Assembly (NCBI GenBank): GCA_031262085.1
Contig: JAISIN010000025.1
Coordinates: 1 to 64,000, forward strand
Length of the DNA stretch: 64,000 nt
From: Prevotellaceae bacterium
Lineage (GTDB): Bacteria > Bacteroidota > Bacteroidia > Bacteroidales > Bacteroidaceae
Direction of reading: 5' to 3'
Part shown: positions 51,963-61,494 of the stretch, one piece after another
Numbering within the stretch: position 1 is the stretch's first letter
Layout: every line of letters begins with the position of its first letter
Position numbers and translations under genes: made by a program
Notes under the pieces: generated by a model
Databases searched by the model: none
Told to the model about the DNA's origin: nothing
What the model saw: the letters and a program-made list of their open reading frames with translations, nothing else

Positions 51963-52376
51963 TTAGTAGGAATCGAAATCAAAATCAAAATCATCCATAA
52001 ATTCGGGTTCGGTAAACTCTTCCAAGGTACGACGGTCTTTCTTAGTGGGGCGTCCGGTACCTTTAGCGCGGTCGACAAAACCACTGACCTTGCTCAGTTC
52101 CAGCAGTTCGTATTGTTCGGGAGGAGTGACGTTTTGCATGACTTCGGACACTAACTTAGCCCCCACCCGCTTCTCTATGGCTTGCAACACCTTAAACGAA
52201 TAGGTTACAGGAGGTTTACGAACCTGAATCACATCTTCAGGCTTTACCATGCGCGATGGTTTTGCCAATGCTCCGTTGATGTAGATACGCCCCTTCTTGC
52301 AGGCTTCGGCAGCAATTGTACGGGTTTTGAATATACGCGCTGCCCACATCCATTTATCAATTCTTGCCTCACTCAT
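51963..52376 (-). CDS. hslR: S4-domain RNA-binding heat-shock protein 15 homologue
   Basis: 137 residues. The S4 domain is RIDKWMWAARIFKTRTIAAEACKKG... followed by INGALAKPSRMVKPEDVIQV. The family (Hsp15) binds stalled 50S subunits carrying peptidyl-tRNA and helps to rescue them. The tail is acidic (FMDDFDFDFDSY). It lies three bases after pth, a fitting partner since both act on peptidyl-tRNA. Confidence 0.9.
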   Translation of the reverse strand: MSEARIDKWMWAARIFKTRTIAAEACKKGRIYINGALAKPSRMVKPEDVIQVRKPPVTYSFKVLQAIEKRVGAKLVSEVMQNVTPPEQYELLELSKVSGFVDRAKGTGRPTKKDRRTLEEFTEPEFMDDFDFDFDSY

Positions 52377-52379
52377 GTC

Positions 52380-52943
52380 TTACCTTTTATTATATTGATT
52401 CATTGTTATATCGATACCTGCCAGACAGAAGCTTTTTACTATCTCACTTGCCATTTTTAACCGTTCGGGCAGTACGCTTCGTTCTTCTTCACTGAAATGC
52501 CCCAACACGTAATCGATTTGTCCGCCTCTCGGGAAGTTATTGCCGATGCCAAAACGCAAACGTGCATATTCTTGGGTTCCCAATGTTTGGGCTATATGTC
52601 GCAAGCCGTTATGTCCGGCATCGCTTCCCTTGGATTTCAAACGCAACGTGCCTAATGGGAGGGCGATGTCGTCTACCACGATCAACATCTGTTCAAGAGG
52701 AATATTTTCTTTTTGCAGATAATAACGCACGGCGTTTCCGCTCAAGTTCATATATGTAGAGGGTTTCAGCAGAATCAGTTGTCTGCCTTTTATTGAAAGA
52801 GTAGCCGTAAATCCGTAACGTCGGTCGGTAAAGGAGATCCCTGCCTCTTTGGCTATCCCGTCTACTACCATGAACCCAATGTTATGACGGGTTTCATGAT
52901 ACTCTTGTCCGATATTTCCCAATCCAACTATTAGATATTTCAT
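52380..52943 (-). CDS. pth: Peptidyl-tRNA hydrolase
   Basis: 187 residues. Asn10, catalytic His20 (ETRHNIGF) and the Asp in [11 protein letters not shown] are present, along with [12 protein letters not shown] and RLRFGIGN. It releases tRNA from peptidyl-tRNA that dropped off the ribosome. It is downstream of rplY after a 152-bp gap with two stem-loops, and three bases ahead of hslR. Confidence 0.97.
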   Translation of the reverse strand: MKYLIVGLGNIGQEYHETRHNIGFMVVDGIAKEAGISFTDRRYGFTATLSIKGRQLILLKPSTYMNLSGNAVRYYLQKENIPLEQMLIVVDDIALPLGTLRLKSKGSDAGHNGLRHIAQTLGTQEYARLRFGIGNNFPRGGQIDYVLGHFSEEERSVLPERLKMASEIVKSFCLAGIDITMNQYNKR

Positions 52944-52963
52944 GATGCGATCGTATAAGAGCG

Positions 52964-52983
52964 GATCTATCTACCGATAGATC
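52964..52983. repeat. Small hairpin between rplY and pth
   Basis: GATCTATC / GATAGATC with a four-base loop (TACC). It is close to the start of pth and may act on its translation or be part of the larger structure beside it. Confidence 0.55.
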
Positions 52984-52995
52984 TCATAAAAAAGG

Positions 52996-53056
52996 CGCAA
53001 ATTAACGCACTTATTCGCAAACTGATACCATTTGCGCTAACCTGCGTTAATTTGCG
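52996..53056 (-). repeat. Nested stem-loop between rplY and pth
   Basis: Outer arms CGCAAATTAACGCA (52996-53009) and TGCGTTAATTTGCG (53043-53056) are perfect 14-bp complements; inside, CGCAAA (53017-53022) pairs with TTTGCG (53031-53036). The A-rich side gives a run of T on the minus strand about ten bases later (TTTTTT), so it may be a terminator or attenuator after rplY. Confidence 0.75.
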
Positions 53057-53095
53057 TCTAACTACTATTGGTTTATTCGTTATCCTAAGAAGCAA

Positions 53096-53686
53096 TTAGT
53101 TGCCTGCTGCAGCAGCGGCACCTCTGGCGGCACGTGTCAGTTTCACGGCGCAAACTACTGCCTCTTTTGCATTCATCAATTCCAAGCCTTCGTACTTCAA
53201 TTCGCCCACTTTGACGGTCTTACCCAATCCCAAGTGTGCTACATTGATAATCAATCTCTCGGGGATCACGTTATACAACGCTTTCACCTTCAATTTGCGA
53301 ATCTGCAACACCAGCTTACCGCCGGCTTTCACACCTTCTGCCAAACCTTCCATCTGTACCGGAACCTCCATCACAATAGGATTGTTCTCATTAATCTGAT
53401 AGAAGTCGACATGCAGAATAGCATCTTTTACAGGATGGAACTGAATATCTTTCATAATAGCCTTGGTAATCTTGCCATCAATATTCAAATCTACCACATA
53501 GATGTGAGGGGTATAAACCAATCCGCGCAATTCTTCAACGGATACGGTAAAGTGAAGATTCTCTTCTCCACCATAAAGTACGCAGGGTACTCCGTGATTC
53601 TTACGGATGGCTTTCAAGGCTCTTGCCTGTTCCGAAGAACGTTCAGCAATGGTTCTTGCTGTTCCTTTTACTTCAATTGTTTTCAT
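53096..53686 (-). CDS. rplY: 50S ribosomal protein L25 / general stress protein Ctc
   Basis: 196 residues: an L25 domain (about 1-95, IEVKGTARTIAERSSEQARA, CVLYGGEENLHFTV, KDAILHVDFYQIN) that binds 5S rRNA and the C-terminal TL5 domain (KAGGKLVLQIRKLKVKALYN, PERLIINVAHLGLG). The tail is Ala-rich. It has a clear promoter (53785-53815) and a leader of about 90 nt with a hairpin. It heads the rplY-pth-hslR unit. Confidence 0.96.
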   Translation of the reverse strand: MKTIEVKGTARTIAERSSEQARALKAIRKNHGVPCVLYGGEENLHFTVSVEELRGLVYTPHIYVVDLNIDGKITKAIMKDIQFHPVKDAILHVDFYQINENNPIVMEVPVQMEGLAEGVKAGGKLVLQIRKLKVKALYNVIPERLIINVAHLGLGKTVKVGELKYEGLELMNAKEAVVCAVKLTRAARGAAAAAGN

Positions 53687-53815
53687 TTCAAAAAACTTTT
53701 TGTGTTACTCTAAATTAAGTTGTCTGTTGCTTAATTCACCATCACACATGCGGTACAACCGCCCGGTGTTGCAAAAAAGCGGCGCAAAAGTACAACTTCT
53801 TTTTGAGGCATCAAA
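53687..53815 (-). promoter_or_regulatory. Promoter and structured leader of rplY
   Basis: TACTTTTG (53785-53792) and TTTG (53812-53815) with 19 bases between, a full consensus promoter on the minus strand whose -33 box lies inside the end of the DUF3276 gene. The leader contains AATTAAG ... CTTAATT (about 53712-53736), a small hairpin that could be a protein-binding site. Confidence 0.72.
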
Positions 53816-54161
53816 GAGTTTCCTCTTCAAAATCAATATTAATATTGATTTCGTCGATATCTTCCGGTCTGCGACGTTGTACTTTCTCGGCGCCGGTAGC
53901 CTCGACAGACGATCCCCGATCGTATCCCACTACTGCCATAGCCTCTTTTAAGCCATTCATAAACTTCTCGAAGTCTTCCTGATACAGGAATATTTTATGC
54001 TTCTCGAAGCTTATTTGCACGTTATCCCCTTCGCCCACTACAATCTTCTTGCTTTCAGTAATGGTGAGGAACAAATCATCTTTTCTGTTCTTTTTCACAT
54101 CTAAATAATAGATGCGTTTTCCTGCCTTTACGGACTTTGAAAAAATCAGGTCTTCCATCAT
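53811..54161 (-). CDS. DUF3276 / PUR-alpha-like nucleic-acid-binding protein
   Basis: 116 residues. IFSKSVKAGKRIYYLDVKKN, DLFLTITESKK and FLYQEDFEKFMNGLKEAM form the PUR repeat found in small bacterial PurA-like proteins (Borrelia BpuR is a relative) that bind single-stranded DNA or RNA. The C-terminal tail is acidic (DIDEININIDFEEETL). It is transcribed divergently from nusB. Confidence 0.9.
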   Translation of the reverse strand: MMEDLIFSKSVKAGKRIYYLDVKKNRKDDLFLTITESKKIVVGEGDNVQISFEKHKIFLYQEDFEKFMNGLKEAMAVVGYDRGSSVEATGAEKVQRRRPEDIDEININIDFEEETL

Positions 54162-54281
54162 TCTTTGTTTATTTCATTTCACTTCAAGTTCCACTTATAG
54201 CCGTCAAAAGTGATGTTTTTTTTTGAGTTACCCAAGAAAAAACAAAGATTAATCAATATCTTCATTAAAAAATGTGATTTA

Positions 54282-54314
54282 TTTGTTGAGGGAAACTAAA
54301 AATACCTACTTTTG
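54282..54314 (+). promoter_or_regulatory. Promoter of the nusB operon
   Basis: TTTG (54282-54285), 21 bases, then TACTTTTG (54307-54314), 31 bp before the nusB ATG. A good match to the Bacteroides consensus. Confidence 0.75.
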
Positions 54315-54345
54315 CAACTCGTGAAACAACAGTATTTTTAAACTT

Positions 54346-55272
54346 ATGATTAACAGAGTTCTTATTCGCCTTAAGATTATACAAATAGTATATGCTTATT
54401 ATCAGAATGGAAGTAAAAATTTAGATTCAGCAGAAAAAGAACTATTCTTTAGTTTGTCTAAAGCATACGATCTCTATAATTTCTTGCTAATGCTGATAAT
54501 AGCTTTGACGAATTATGCGCAAAGACGCCTTGATGCGGCTAAGGCGAAGCATTCTCCGACTTTGGAAGAGTTGCATCCCAACATGAAATTTGTAGAAAAC
54601 CGATTCGCAGCTCAGTTGGAAGTGAATAAACAGTTAAAGGAATTTACCACCACACAGAAGCGCTCGTGGAACAACGACGAGGATTTTGTGAAAGGTCTGT
54701 TCGAGAAGATAGCCGATTCCGATATATATAAGGATTATATGGCAACGCCCGAAACGAGCTACGAAGCCGACAGAGAGTTGTGGCGTAAACTCTATAAAAC
54801 GTTTGTTTTTAATAACGAAGAACTTGACACATTGCTTGAAGACATGAGTCTGTATTGGAACGACGACAAAGAGATCGTAGACACATTTGTGTTGAAAACC
54901 ATCAAGCGCTTTGATGAAAAGAACGGCATCAACCAAGAATTGCTTCCGGAGTTCAAGGACGACGAAGACAAAGAGTTTGCCCGTCGCCTCTTCAGACGCT
55001 CCATTTTGAACGGAGACTACTACCGACATCTCATCAGCGAGAATACCCGTAATTGGGATTTTGATCGCATTGCTTTTATGGATGTAGTCATTATGCAATG
55101 TGCATTGGCTGAAATATTGAGCTTTCCGAATATACCCACCAGTGTATCCCTTAATGAGTATGTTGATGTAGCCAAAGTATACAGCACGCTGAAAAGCGGA
55201 AGCTTCGTCAATGGAACGTTGGATGGCATTGTCAACCTATTAAAGAAAGAGGGCAGACTGACCAAGAACTAG
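54346..55272 (+). CDS. nusB: Transcription antitermination factor NusB
   Basis: 308 residues, the long Bacteroidota form. It begins INRVLIRLKIIQIVYAYYQNG, and the conserved NusB core lies in the C-terminal half (WDFDRIAFMDVVIMQCALAE, SVSLNEYVDVAKVYSTLKSGSFVNGTLDGI). It binds boxA of rRNA transcripts with NusE. It is the first gene of a plus-strand run with yajC, ybbR, coaE, DUF5606 and menA. Confidence 0.95.
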   Translation: MINRVLIRLKIIQIVYAYYQNGSKNLDSAEKELFFSLSKAYDLYNFLLMLIIALTNYAQRRLDAAKAKHSPTLEELHPNMKFVENRFAAQLEVNKQLKEFTTTQKRSWNNDEDFVKGLFEKIADSDIYKDYMATPETSYEADRELWRKLYKTFVFNNEELDTLLEDMSLYWNDDKEIVDTFVLKTIKRFDEKNGINQELLPEFKDDEDKEFARRLFRRSILNGDYYRHLISENTRNWDFDRIAFMDVVIMQCALAEILSFPNIPTSVSLNEYVDVAKVYSTLKSGSFVNGTLDGIVNLLKKEGRLTKN

Positions 55273-55329
55273 TCACTCCCCCGAGACCATAAATCAAGAA
55301 AATCATTCCCCTAAAAAACTAAAAACATT

Positions 55330-55662
55330 ATGAACGTAATGACTGTACTTCTGCAAGCTGGCGCTCCTGCAGGAATGGGAAACGGCAATTTTATGTGGAT
55401 ATTGCTGATTGCCATGTTCGCCATCATGTACTTCTTCATGATTCGTCCGCAGAACAAGAAACAAAAAGAAATTGCCAATTTCCGCAAGTCACTTCAAGTC
55501 AATCAGAAAGTGATTACTGCCGGCGGTGTACATGGCATTATCAAGGAGATCAACGATAGCGATATCATTCTCGAAATCGCATCGAACGTAAAGATTAGAA
55601 TAGATAAGAATTCTATCTTCGCAGCTGCTGCCGATGCCAACAGCAGTCAGGCTGCCAAATAA
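55330..55662 (+). CDS. yajC: Preprotein translocase subunit YajC
   Basis: 110 residues with a single membrane helix (MWILLIAMFAIMYFFMIRPQ), then the conserved KKQKEIANFRKSL, KVITAGGVHGIIKEI and IASNVKIRIDKNSI. Part of the SecDF-YajC holotranslocon. It is 57 bp after nusB. Confidence 0.96.
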   Translation: MNVMTVLLQAGAPAGMGNGNFMWILLIAMFAIMYFFMIRPQNKKQKEIANFRKSLQVNQKVITAGGVHGIIKEINDSDIILEIASNVKIRIDKNSIFAAAADANSSQAAK

Positions 55663-55682
55663 AACAAGCAGGTTGTCAAGAG

Positions 55683-56690
55683 ATGGTATTCGACCGAAAG
55701 AACATAATACGCATCTATCTACTTGCTGTAAAAAGAACAAGGAACTTTCTGCTTAGCCAACGCAGCAGAGAGTTCTTCCTCTTTTTATTCTTTTTCTTCA
55801 TTGCCGGCGGATTTTGGTTGTTACAAACGCTGAACAACGACTATGAAACGGAATTTGATATTCCGGTGCGTCTGAAAGATATACCCGACAATGTGGTTAT
55901 CACCTCGGAGTTGCCAACCAATCTCACCATCAGCGTGCAAGACAAAGGTACCGTGCTGGTAAATTACTGGTTAAGTAAAAGTCTCTATCCCATATCGCTA
56001 AACTTCAACGATTATAAGAGCAAGAGCAACCATGTACGAATACCCACTTCACAGTTCGAGAAACGACTTTCTGCGCAACTGAATGCCTCGACCCGCCTTC
56101 TGTCCATAACACCGGACACGATAGAGTATTACTACTCTGCCGGAGCATCCAAGCATATCCCTGTCAAATTGCAGGGAACGGTCAGTGCTGCCAAACAATA
56201 CTACGTATCCGACACACTCTCATATCCCGATTCGGTACAGGTATATGCGCCTGCCGACGTGCTGAAATCCATCACTGCCGCCTATACCCAACCGGTAGAA
56301 CTGTTGAACATCAGCGATACCTTAAAACAGAAAGTATCACTGGTTGCCCCACGTGGCGTGAAGTTTGTGCCCGACGAAGTAGAGATGGTATTTCCGGTCG
56401 ACATCTACACCGAAAAGACCGTGGAAGTGCCCATCTACGGCACCAATTTTCCTCCCGGTAAAACCTTGCGTGCTTTCCCCTCCAAGGTAAGTGTTACGTT
56501 TCAGGTAGGTTTGAGTAAGTTTCGCCAGATAGAAGCAAGCAATTTCCACATTCTCGTCTCCTATGAAGAGTTACAGCAACTGAAATCAGAGAAATACACC
56601 GTGCAACTACGTGCTGTTCCCTCGGGCGTGAATCATGTACGCATACATCCCGCACAAATAGATTTTCTCATAGAACAGATAACCGAATGA
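55683..56690 (+). CDS. YbbR-like domain protein
   Basis: 335 residues: an N-terminal cytoplasmic stretch, one membrane helix (FFLFLFFFFIAGGFWLL, about 31-47), and extracytoplasmic YbbR repeats (EFDIPVRLKDIPDNV; VSAAKQYYVSDTLSYPDSV; EVPIYGTNFPPGKTL). In Firmicutes the relative CdaR regulates a diadenylate cyclase; no cyclase gene is seen here. It overlaps coaE by four bases. Confidence 0.88.
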   Translation: MVFDRKNIIRIYLLAVKRTRNFLLSQRSREFFLFLFFFFIAGGFWLLQTLNNDYETEFDIPVRLKDIPDNVVITSELPTNLTISVQDKGTVLVNYWLSKSLYPISLNFNDYKSKSNHVRIPTSQFEKRLSAQLNASTRLLSITPDTIEYYYSAGASKHIPVKLQGTVSAAKQYYVSDTLSYPDSVQVYAPADVLKSITAAYTQPVELLNISDTLKQKVSLVAPRGVKFVPDEVEMVFPVDIYTEKTVEVPIYGTNFPPGKTLRAFPSKVSVTFQVGLSKFRQIEASNFHILVSYEELQQLKSEKYTVQLRAVPSGVNHVRIHPAQIDFLIEQITE

Positions 56691-57304
56691 GCATCAGGAT
56701 AGGCATTACCGGTGGCATCGGTAGCGGGAAAAGTATGGTATCCCGTTTGCTGAGCATGATGGGTATCCCAATGTATATCTCGGACATTGAAGCCCGACGC
56801 CTGACACTGACCGATCCGGATATACGACGCGAACTAACCGCACTGATAGGCAACGACATCTATACAGGCAGCTTGCTAAACAAAGAACTCCTTGCTACGT
56901 ATATGTTCGGCAATCCCACTCATTTACAAACAGTAAACGGTATTATCCATCCGCGTGTACGCAACGATTTCCGGCAATGGGCAGAGCAACAGCAGAAGCG
57001 TTGCCCATTGGTAGGTATGGAATCGGCTATCCTCATCGAGTCGGGATTTGCCGGCGAAGTCGATGCAATTATCATGGTCTATGCTCCCGAAGAGGTACGA
57101 ATAACCCGTGCCATGCAACGCGACGGAGCTTCGCGTGCAGAGATTGAACGGCGTATATGCAGTCAGATGAACGACGAAGAAAAGCGCCGCCATGCCCAAT
57201 ATGTTGTCTATAATGACGGAGAAACCGCACTTATTCCGCAGGTTTTACAACTTATAGATACTCTATCCCAAAATATATCGTATCTTTGCCCGCCAAACAA
57301 ATAA
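56687..57304 (+). CDS. coaE: Dephospho-CoA kinase
   Basis: Phosphorylates the 3' hydroxyl of dephospho-CoA, the last step of CoA synthesis. 205 residues. P-loop ITGGIGSGKSMVSRLL, then ISDIEARRL, and the lid region REEVRIT-like PEEVRITRAMQRDGASRAEIERR. Complete and coupled to the ybbR stop (ATGA). Confidence 0.96.
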   Translation: MSIRIGITGGIGSGKSMVSRLLSMMGIPMYISDIEARRLTLTDPDIRRELTALIGNDIYTGSLLNKELLATYMFGNPTHLQTVNGIIHPRVRNDFRQWAEQQQKRCPLVGMESAILIESGFAGEVDAIIMVYAPEEVRITRAMQRDGASRAEIERRICSQMNDEEKRRHAQYVVYNDGETALIPQVLQLIDTLSQNISYLCPPNK

Positions 57305-57336
57305 CCTTTATAATTTACAATTTAAAATAGCGAACT

Positions 57337-57774
57337 ATGTTAAAGACTATATTGTCTATCTCCGGTAAGCCGGGACTATACAAGCTTGTTTCTCAAGGGA
57401 AAAACATGCTGATAGTAGAATCATTGACCGACAAAAAGCGGTTTCCCACTTATGCTACCGATAAGATTACTTCATTAGGCGACATTGCCATGTTTACCAA
57501 TGCCGATGATGTGCCTTTAAAAGAGGTGCTGGTGACCATCAGCAAGAAGGAGAACGGAGCAGCCATCGCCATTGACCCCAAGAAAGCAACTGCCCAAGAG
57601 TTGCAAGCCTATCTGGGTGAAGTATTACCCGATTTTGACCGCAACCGCGTACATCAATCAGATATTAAAAAACTAATATCATGGTATAACCTGTTGGTGT
57701 CGTGCGGTATGACCGACTTTGAGGAGAAAACGGAAGAGAAAGAAAAAGGGAAAGAAGAAGAAAAAGAAGCATGA
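57337..57774 (+). CDS. DUF5606 family protein
   Basis: 145 residues. ILSISGKPGLYKLVSQGKN, RFPTYATDKITSLGDIAMF and LPDFDRNRVHQSDIKKLISW are the conserved segments of this Bacteroidota-only family next to coaE. The first part looks like a small beta domain; the end is a highly charged Glu/Lys tail that varies between species. Function unknown. Confidence 0.88.
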   Translation: MLKTILSISGKPGLYKLVSQGKNMLIVESLTDKKRFPTYATDKITSLGDIAMFTNADDVPLKEVLVTISKKENGAAIAIDPKKATAQELQAYLGEVLPDFDRNRVHQSDIKKLISWYNLLVSCGMTDFEEKTEEKEKGKEEEKEA

Positions 57775-57779
57775 TTTAG

Positions 57780-58688
57780 ATGCCTCCCAACTCTATACGT
57801 GCATGGATTCTCGCAGCTCGTCCCAAAACATTGACGGGTGCCATTATTCCGGTATTATGCGCCACTGCCCTTGCCTGGTCGGACGGACAGTGGCGCGTAA
57901 TTCCTGCGATTCTTTGCACACTCTTTGCCGGCGGTATGCAGGTTGCTGCCAATTTCATCAACGACCTATTCGATTACCTCAAAGGTAGTGATCGTGCCGA
58001 CCGGTTGGGACCGAAACGTGCTTGCGCGCAAGGCTGGATAACACCTCGTGCCATGAAAACGGGCATTGCCATAGCGCTTGCCTTTGCCTGTTTGTCCGGA
58101 TTGGGCATACTGCTCTACGGTCTGAATCGATTTCCCTACGGCGGTTGGGAACTGATTGCACTGGGCGGCGTGTGCATCGTGTTTGCCTTCTTGTACACCA
58201 CTTACCTCTCTTATCGGGGATGGGGCGATCTGTTGGTGATTGTGTTTTTCGGATTCGTACCCGTTGGGGGCACCTATTACGTACAAACTTGCACACTGAA
58301 TGGAAACGTGTGGTGGCTGTCCCTGATTTGCGGTTTGCTCATCGACACACTGCTGGTCATCAACAACTATCGCGACCGCGACCAAGACCGGCTAAGCGGA
58401 AAACGCACGCTGGTAGTCCGCATGGGCGAACCGTTCGGACGTTACCTTTATCTAATGCTCGGAGTCGTCGTATTGCTTCTCTCTTTGGCTTTGGTTATAA
58501 CCGGAAAAATGAACGGAGCTGTCTACGTGGTGATCTCCCTGATATATCTCATCCTGCATGGAAAAACCTGGCTGAAGATGCAAGAAATCCGTAGCGGCAA
58601 AGCATTAAACAGCATACTGGGCGAAACCTCGCGCAACATGTTAGCGTGGGGAGTATTGCTCAGCATCGCATTATGTATCGGGCAATGA
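57780..58688 (+). CDS. menA: 1,4-dihydroxy-2-naphthoate polyprenyltransferase
   Basis: Integral membrane prenyltransferase of menaquinone synthesis. 302 residues, about eight or nine helices. The two Asp-rich UbiA motifs are NFINDLFDYLKGSDRADR (first) and INNYRDRDQDRLSGKRT (second). It starts five bases after the DUF5606 stop. No other men genes are in the window. Confidence 0.94.
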   Translation: MPPNSIRAWILAARPKTLTGAIIPVLCATALAWSDGQWRVIPAILCTLFAGGMQVAANFINDLFDYLKGSDRADRLGPKRACAQGWITPRAMKTGIAIALAFACLSGLGILLYGLNRFPYGGWELIALGGVCIVFAFLYTTYLSYRGWGDLLVIVFFGFVPVGGTYYVQTCTLNGNVWWLSLICGLLIDTLLVINNYRDRDQDRLSGKRTLVVRMGEPFGRYLYLMLGVVVLLLSLALVITGKMNGAVYVVISLIYLILHGKTWLKMQEIRSGKALNSILGETSRNMLAWGVLLSIALCIGQ

Positions 58689-58849
58689 TATAAGTTGTTT
58701 GTCTAAAATTGATTGATTTTTATCTAAAAGTATAGGCAATTTTACCTTCATGTAACCTGTACGTAGTAAAATGTAACCTTTTGCTCTTTTATGAAACGTA
58801 CATATAAGTATATGTAACATATTCGCAAAGATTTTCGCAGTAAATATCC

Positions 58850-58857
58850 TATCTTTG
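58850..58857 (+). promoter_or_regulatory. -7 box upstream of the GH3 gene
   Basis: TATCTTTG, 23 bp before the GH3 ATG. The -33 region is weak. The gap after menA (58689-58849) is AT-rich and holds a loose repeat of TATGTAACAT-like words, but no gene. Confidence 0.5.
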
Positions 58858-58880
58858 ACCCAAATTAATTCATATCAACC

Positions 58881-61475
58881 ATGAAGAGAAAAAGTTTATT
58901 GTTGTGCAGTGTTTTAATCGCCCTGTCCGCATCGGGACAGACACTGCCGTACCAGAACCCCGGCTTGAGTTCGGAAGAGCGCGCCAAAGACTTGGTGTCA
59001 CGTCTCACACTCGAAGAGAAAGCTAAGTTGATGTTCGACCGGTCGGAAGCCATTCCGCGCTTGGGCATCAAAACCTTCAACTGGTGGAGCGAAGCGCTTC
59101 ACGGAGCCGCCAATCAGGGACCGGTCACGGTCTTCCCCGAACCCATCGGCATGGCGGCAGCCTTTAATGATTCATTGGTGTTACATATCTTCGATGCCGT
59201 GAGCGACGAGATGCGCGCCATCTATCACGACCGTGAGCGGCAAGGCATCGACAACACCAAGTTCCGCAGCCTTTCGGTATGGACGCCCAACGTCAACATC
59301 TTCCGTGACCCGCGTTGGGGACGCGGACAGGAGACCTACGGCGAAGACCCGTACCTCACCTCGCGGATGGGCGTAGCTGTGGTGACCGGCTTGCAGGGAC
59401 CGCGCGACGCCAAGTACCGCAAACTGCTGGCGTGTGCCAAGCACTATGCCGTGCACTCCGGTCCGGAGTGGAACCGCCACACGCTCAACCTGACCGACGT
59501 CAGCCCGCGCGACCTGTTCGAGACCTACCTGCCCGCTTTCAAGTCATTGGTACAGGAAGCCGACGTGCGGCAGGTGATGTGCGCCTATCAGCGCTTGGAC
59601 GACGACCCCTGCTGCGGTAACAACCGTCTGTTGCAGGTGATTCTGCGCGACGACTGGGGCTATCAACACATGGTGGTATCCGACTGCGACGCGGTGAGCG
59701 ACTTCTGGCGGACGCATAAGAGTTCGTCGGATGCCACCCATGCCTCGGCAGTGGGAGTGCTTGCCGGTACCGACGTAGAGTGCTCCAATGGCAGATATAC
59801 CTACGAATCGCTGCCCGACGCTGTGCGCCGCGGATTGATCTCTGAAGAGGAGGTGAACACCCACGTCATCCGTCTGCTCAAAGAGCGCTTCGACTTGGGT
59901 AACTTCGACGACAATGCGCTGGTGCCTTGGGCACAGATACCCATGACCGTTGTCAACAGCAAAGAGCACAAGCAGATGGCGCTCGATATGGCACGCCAGA
60001 GCATGACGCTGCTCCAAAACAACGACAACATCCTCCCGCTCAAGAAAGGGAAGATTGCCGTCATCGGTCCCAATGCCGACGATGAGAACATGATGTGGGG
60101 CAACTACAACGGTACACCCGCTGCCACCACCACCATCCTCGAAGGTATCCAAGCCAAGGTGGGCAAGCGGAACGTGCGCTACATCAAGGGATGCGACATT
60201 GTGGAAGACTACGTCATCAACAGTCTGATTAGCGAATGTAGCATTGATGGCAAGCCCGGCATCAAAGCTACCTACTGGGATGGACGCGAACAGACCGGTA
60301 CTCCCCTTGCTGTCGAACAATACACCGCCGCTGTGACCCGTAGCGCCGTACGTCAACAGAGAGAGCCGGGCGCCCCGCGTCCGCGCGGCTTCAACGCCAA
60401 GTTCGAAACGGTGTACACCGCCCCCCAAGACGGAGAGGTAGTGGCAAAACTGACGGTCATCGGCTCCTGCACCTTCAGTGTCAACGGTGAAGAGCTGCAA
60501 CGCGCCTCCTCGTGGCGTCCGGTGCCGGTACGCGTGCCCATCAAGGTAGAGAAAGGCAAGACGTACAAGATAGAGGTGAGCTTCACCGAGTTCATGAACT
60601 ATGCCAACGCGAACTTCAGTTTCGATTTCGGTAAAGAGACACCGGTGGATTATGCCCTGCTCGTTGCCCAACTGAAAGGCTACGAAACGGTGGTCTTCGT
60701 GGGAGGTATCTCCTCACAGCTCGAAGGCGAAGAGATGCCGATCTCTCTGCCCGGCTTCAAGGGTGGCGACCGCACCAACATTGAACTGCCCGCTTCGCAG
60801 CGTCGCTGCCTGCAGGTGCTCAAAGATGCCGGTAAGAAGATTGTCTTCGTCAACTGCTCGGGATCTGCCATTGCCCTGCTACCCGAATCGAAAAACTGCG
60901 AAGCCATTCTGCAAGCATGGTACAGCGGACAGGAAGGCGGACAGGCGGTTGCCGAAGTGCTGTTTGGCGACTACAACCCCGCCGGAAAGCTGCCGGTAAC
61001 CTTCTACAAAAGCTCCGACCAGTTGCCCGACTTCGAGGACTACTCTATGAAGGGACGTACCTACCGCTACATGACGGATGCCCCGCTCTTTCCCTTCGGC
61101 TACGGACTGAGTTATACAACCTTCGAGGTAGGACAAGGCAACATTGCTAACACACAGATACGTGCCGACCAGTCGACTACGTTGACCGTGCCCGTCACCA
61201 ACACCGGTAAACGCAAAGGCACGGAGATCGTACAGGTGTACGTACGCCGCATCGCCGATGCCGACGGTCCGCAGAAGTCGCTCCGTGCTTTCCAGCGCGT
61301 GGAAGTGCCTGCCGGAAAGAGCGTCAATGCGACCCTCGACTTACCCTATTCGGCTTTCGAATGTTTCGACCCCGACACCAACACGATGCACGTGATGGAG
61401 GGCAACTATGAGGTGCTCTATGGTACCAGCTCGGACAGTAAGGACTTGAAAAAGATACAGGTAACAGTAAACTAA
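58881..61475 (+). CDS. GH3 beta-xylosidase / beta-glucosidase
   Basis: 864 residues with a signal peptide (cleavage near SASGQT). GH3 N-terminal barrel with NWWSEALHGAANQG, RDPRWGRGQETYGEDPYLTS, CAKHYAVHSGPE and the nucleophile Asp in MVVSDCDAVSDFW. The C-terminal GH3 domain is split by a PA14-like beta domain (about 450-580, PGIKATYWDG ... FSVNGEELQ), and a fibronectin-III-like domain ends the protein. The WWSEALHG signature is typical of the xylosidase branch. It forms a two-gene unit with the GH43 gene 19 bp downstream, suggesting xylan or arabinoxylan side-chain breakdown in the periplasm. Confidence 0.92.
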   Translation: MKRKSLLLCSVLIALSASGQTLPYQNPGLSSEERAKDLVSRLTLEEKAKLMFDRSEAIPRLGIKTFNWWSEALHGAANQGPVTVFPEPIGMAAAFNDSLVLHIFDAVSDEMRAIYHDRERQGIDNTKFRSLSVWTPNVNIFRDPRWGRGQETYGEDPYLTSRMGVAVVTGLQGPRDAKYRKLLACAKHYAVHSGPEWNRHTLNLTDVSPRDLFETYLPAFKSLVQEADVRQVMCAYQRLDDDPCCGNNRLLQVILRDDWGYQHMVVSDCDAVSDFWRTHKSSSDATHASAVGVLAGTDVECSNGRYTYESLPDAVRRGLISEEEVNTHVIRLLKERFDLGNFDDNALVPWAQIPMTVVNSKEHKQMALDMARQSMTLLQNNDNILPLKKGKIAVIGPNADDENMMWGNYNGTPAATTTILEGIQAKVGKRNVRYIKGCDIVEDYVINSLISECSIDGKPGIKATYWDGREQTGTPLAVEQYTAAVTRSAVRQQREPGAPRPRGFNAKFETVYTAPQDGEVVAKLTVIGSCTFSVNGEELQRASSWRPVPVRVPIKVEKGKTYKIEVSFTEFMNYANANFSFDFGKETPVDYALLVAQLKGYETVVFVGGISSQLEGEEMPISLPGFKGGDRTNIELPASQRRCLQVLKDAGKKIVFVNCSGSAIALLPESKNCEAILQAWYSGQEGGQAVAEVLFGDYNPAGKLPVTFYKSSDQLPDFEDYSMKGRTYRYMTDAPLFPFGYGLSYTTFEVGQGNIANTQIRADQSTTLTVPVTNTGKRKGTEIVQVYVRRIADADGPQKSLRAFQRVEVPAGKSVNATLDLPYSAFECFDPDTNTMHVMEGNYEVLYGTSSDSKDLKKIQVTVN

Positions 61476-61494
61476 ATTTCATATAACATTTCAA

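Noticed and set aside
59544..60671. Long minus-strand open frame opposite the GH3 gene
   Set aside because: It is a shadow frame of a GC-rich, strongly biased gene; the sense strand encodes a complete GH3 enzyme with catalytic motifs.
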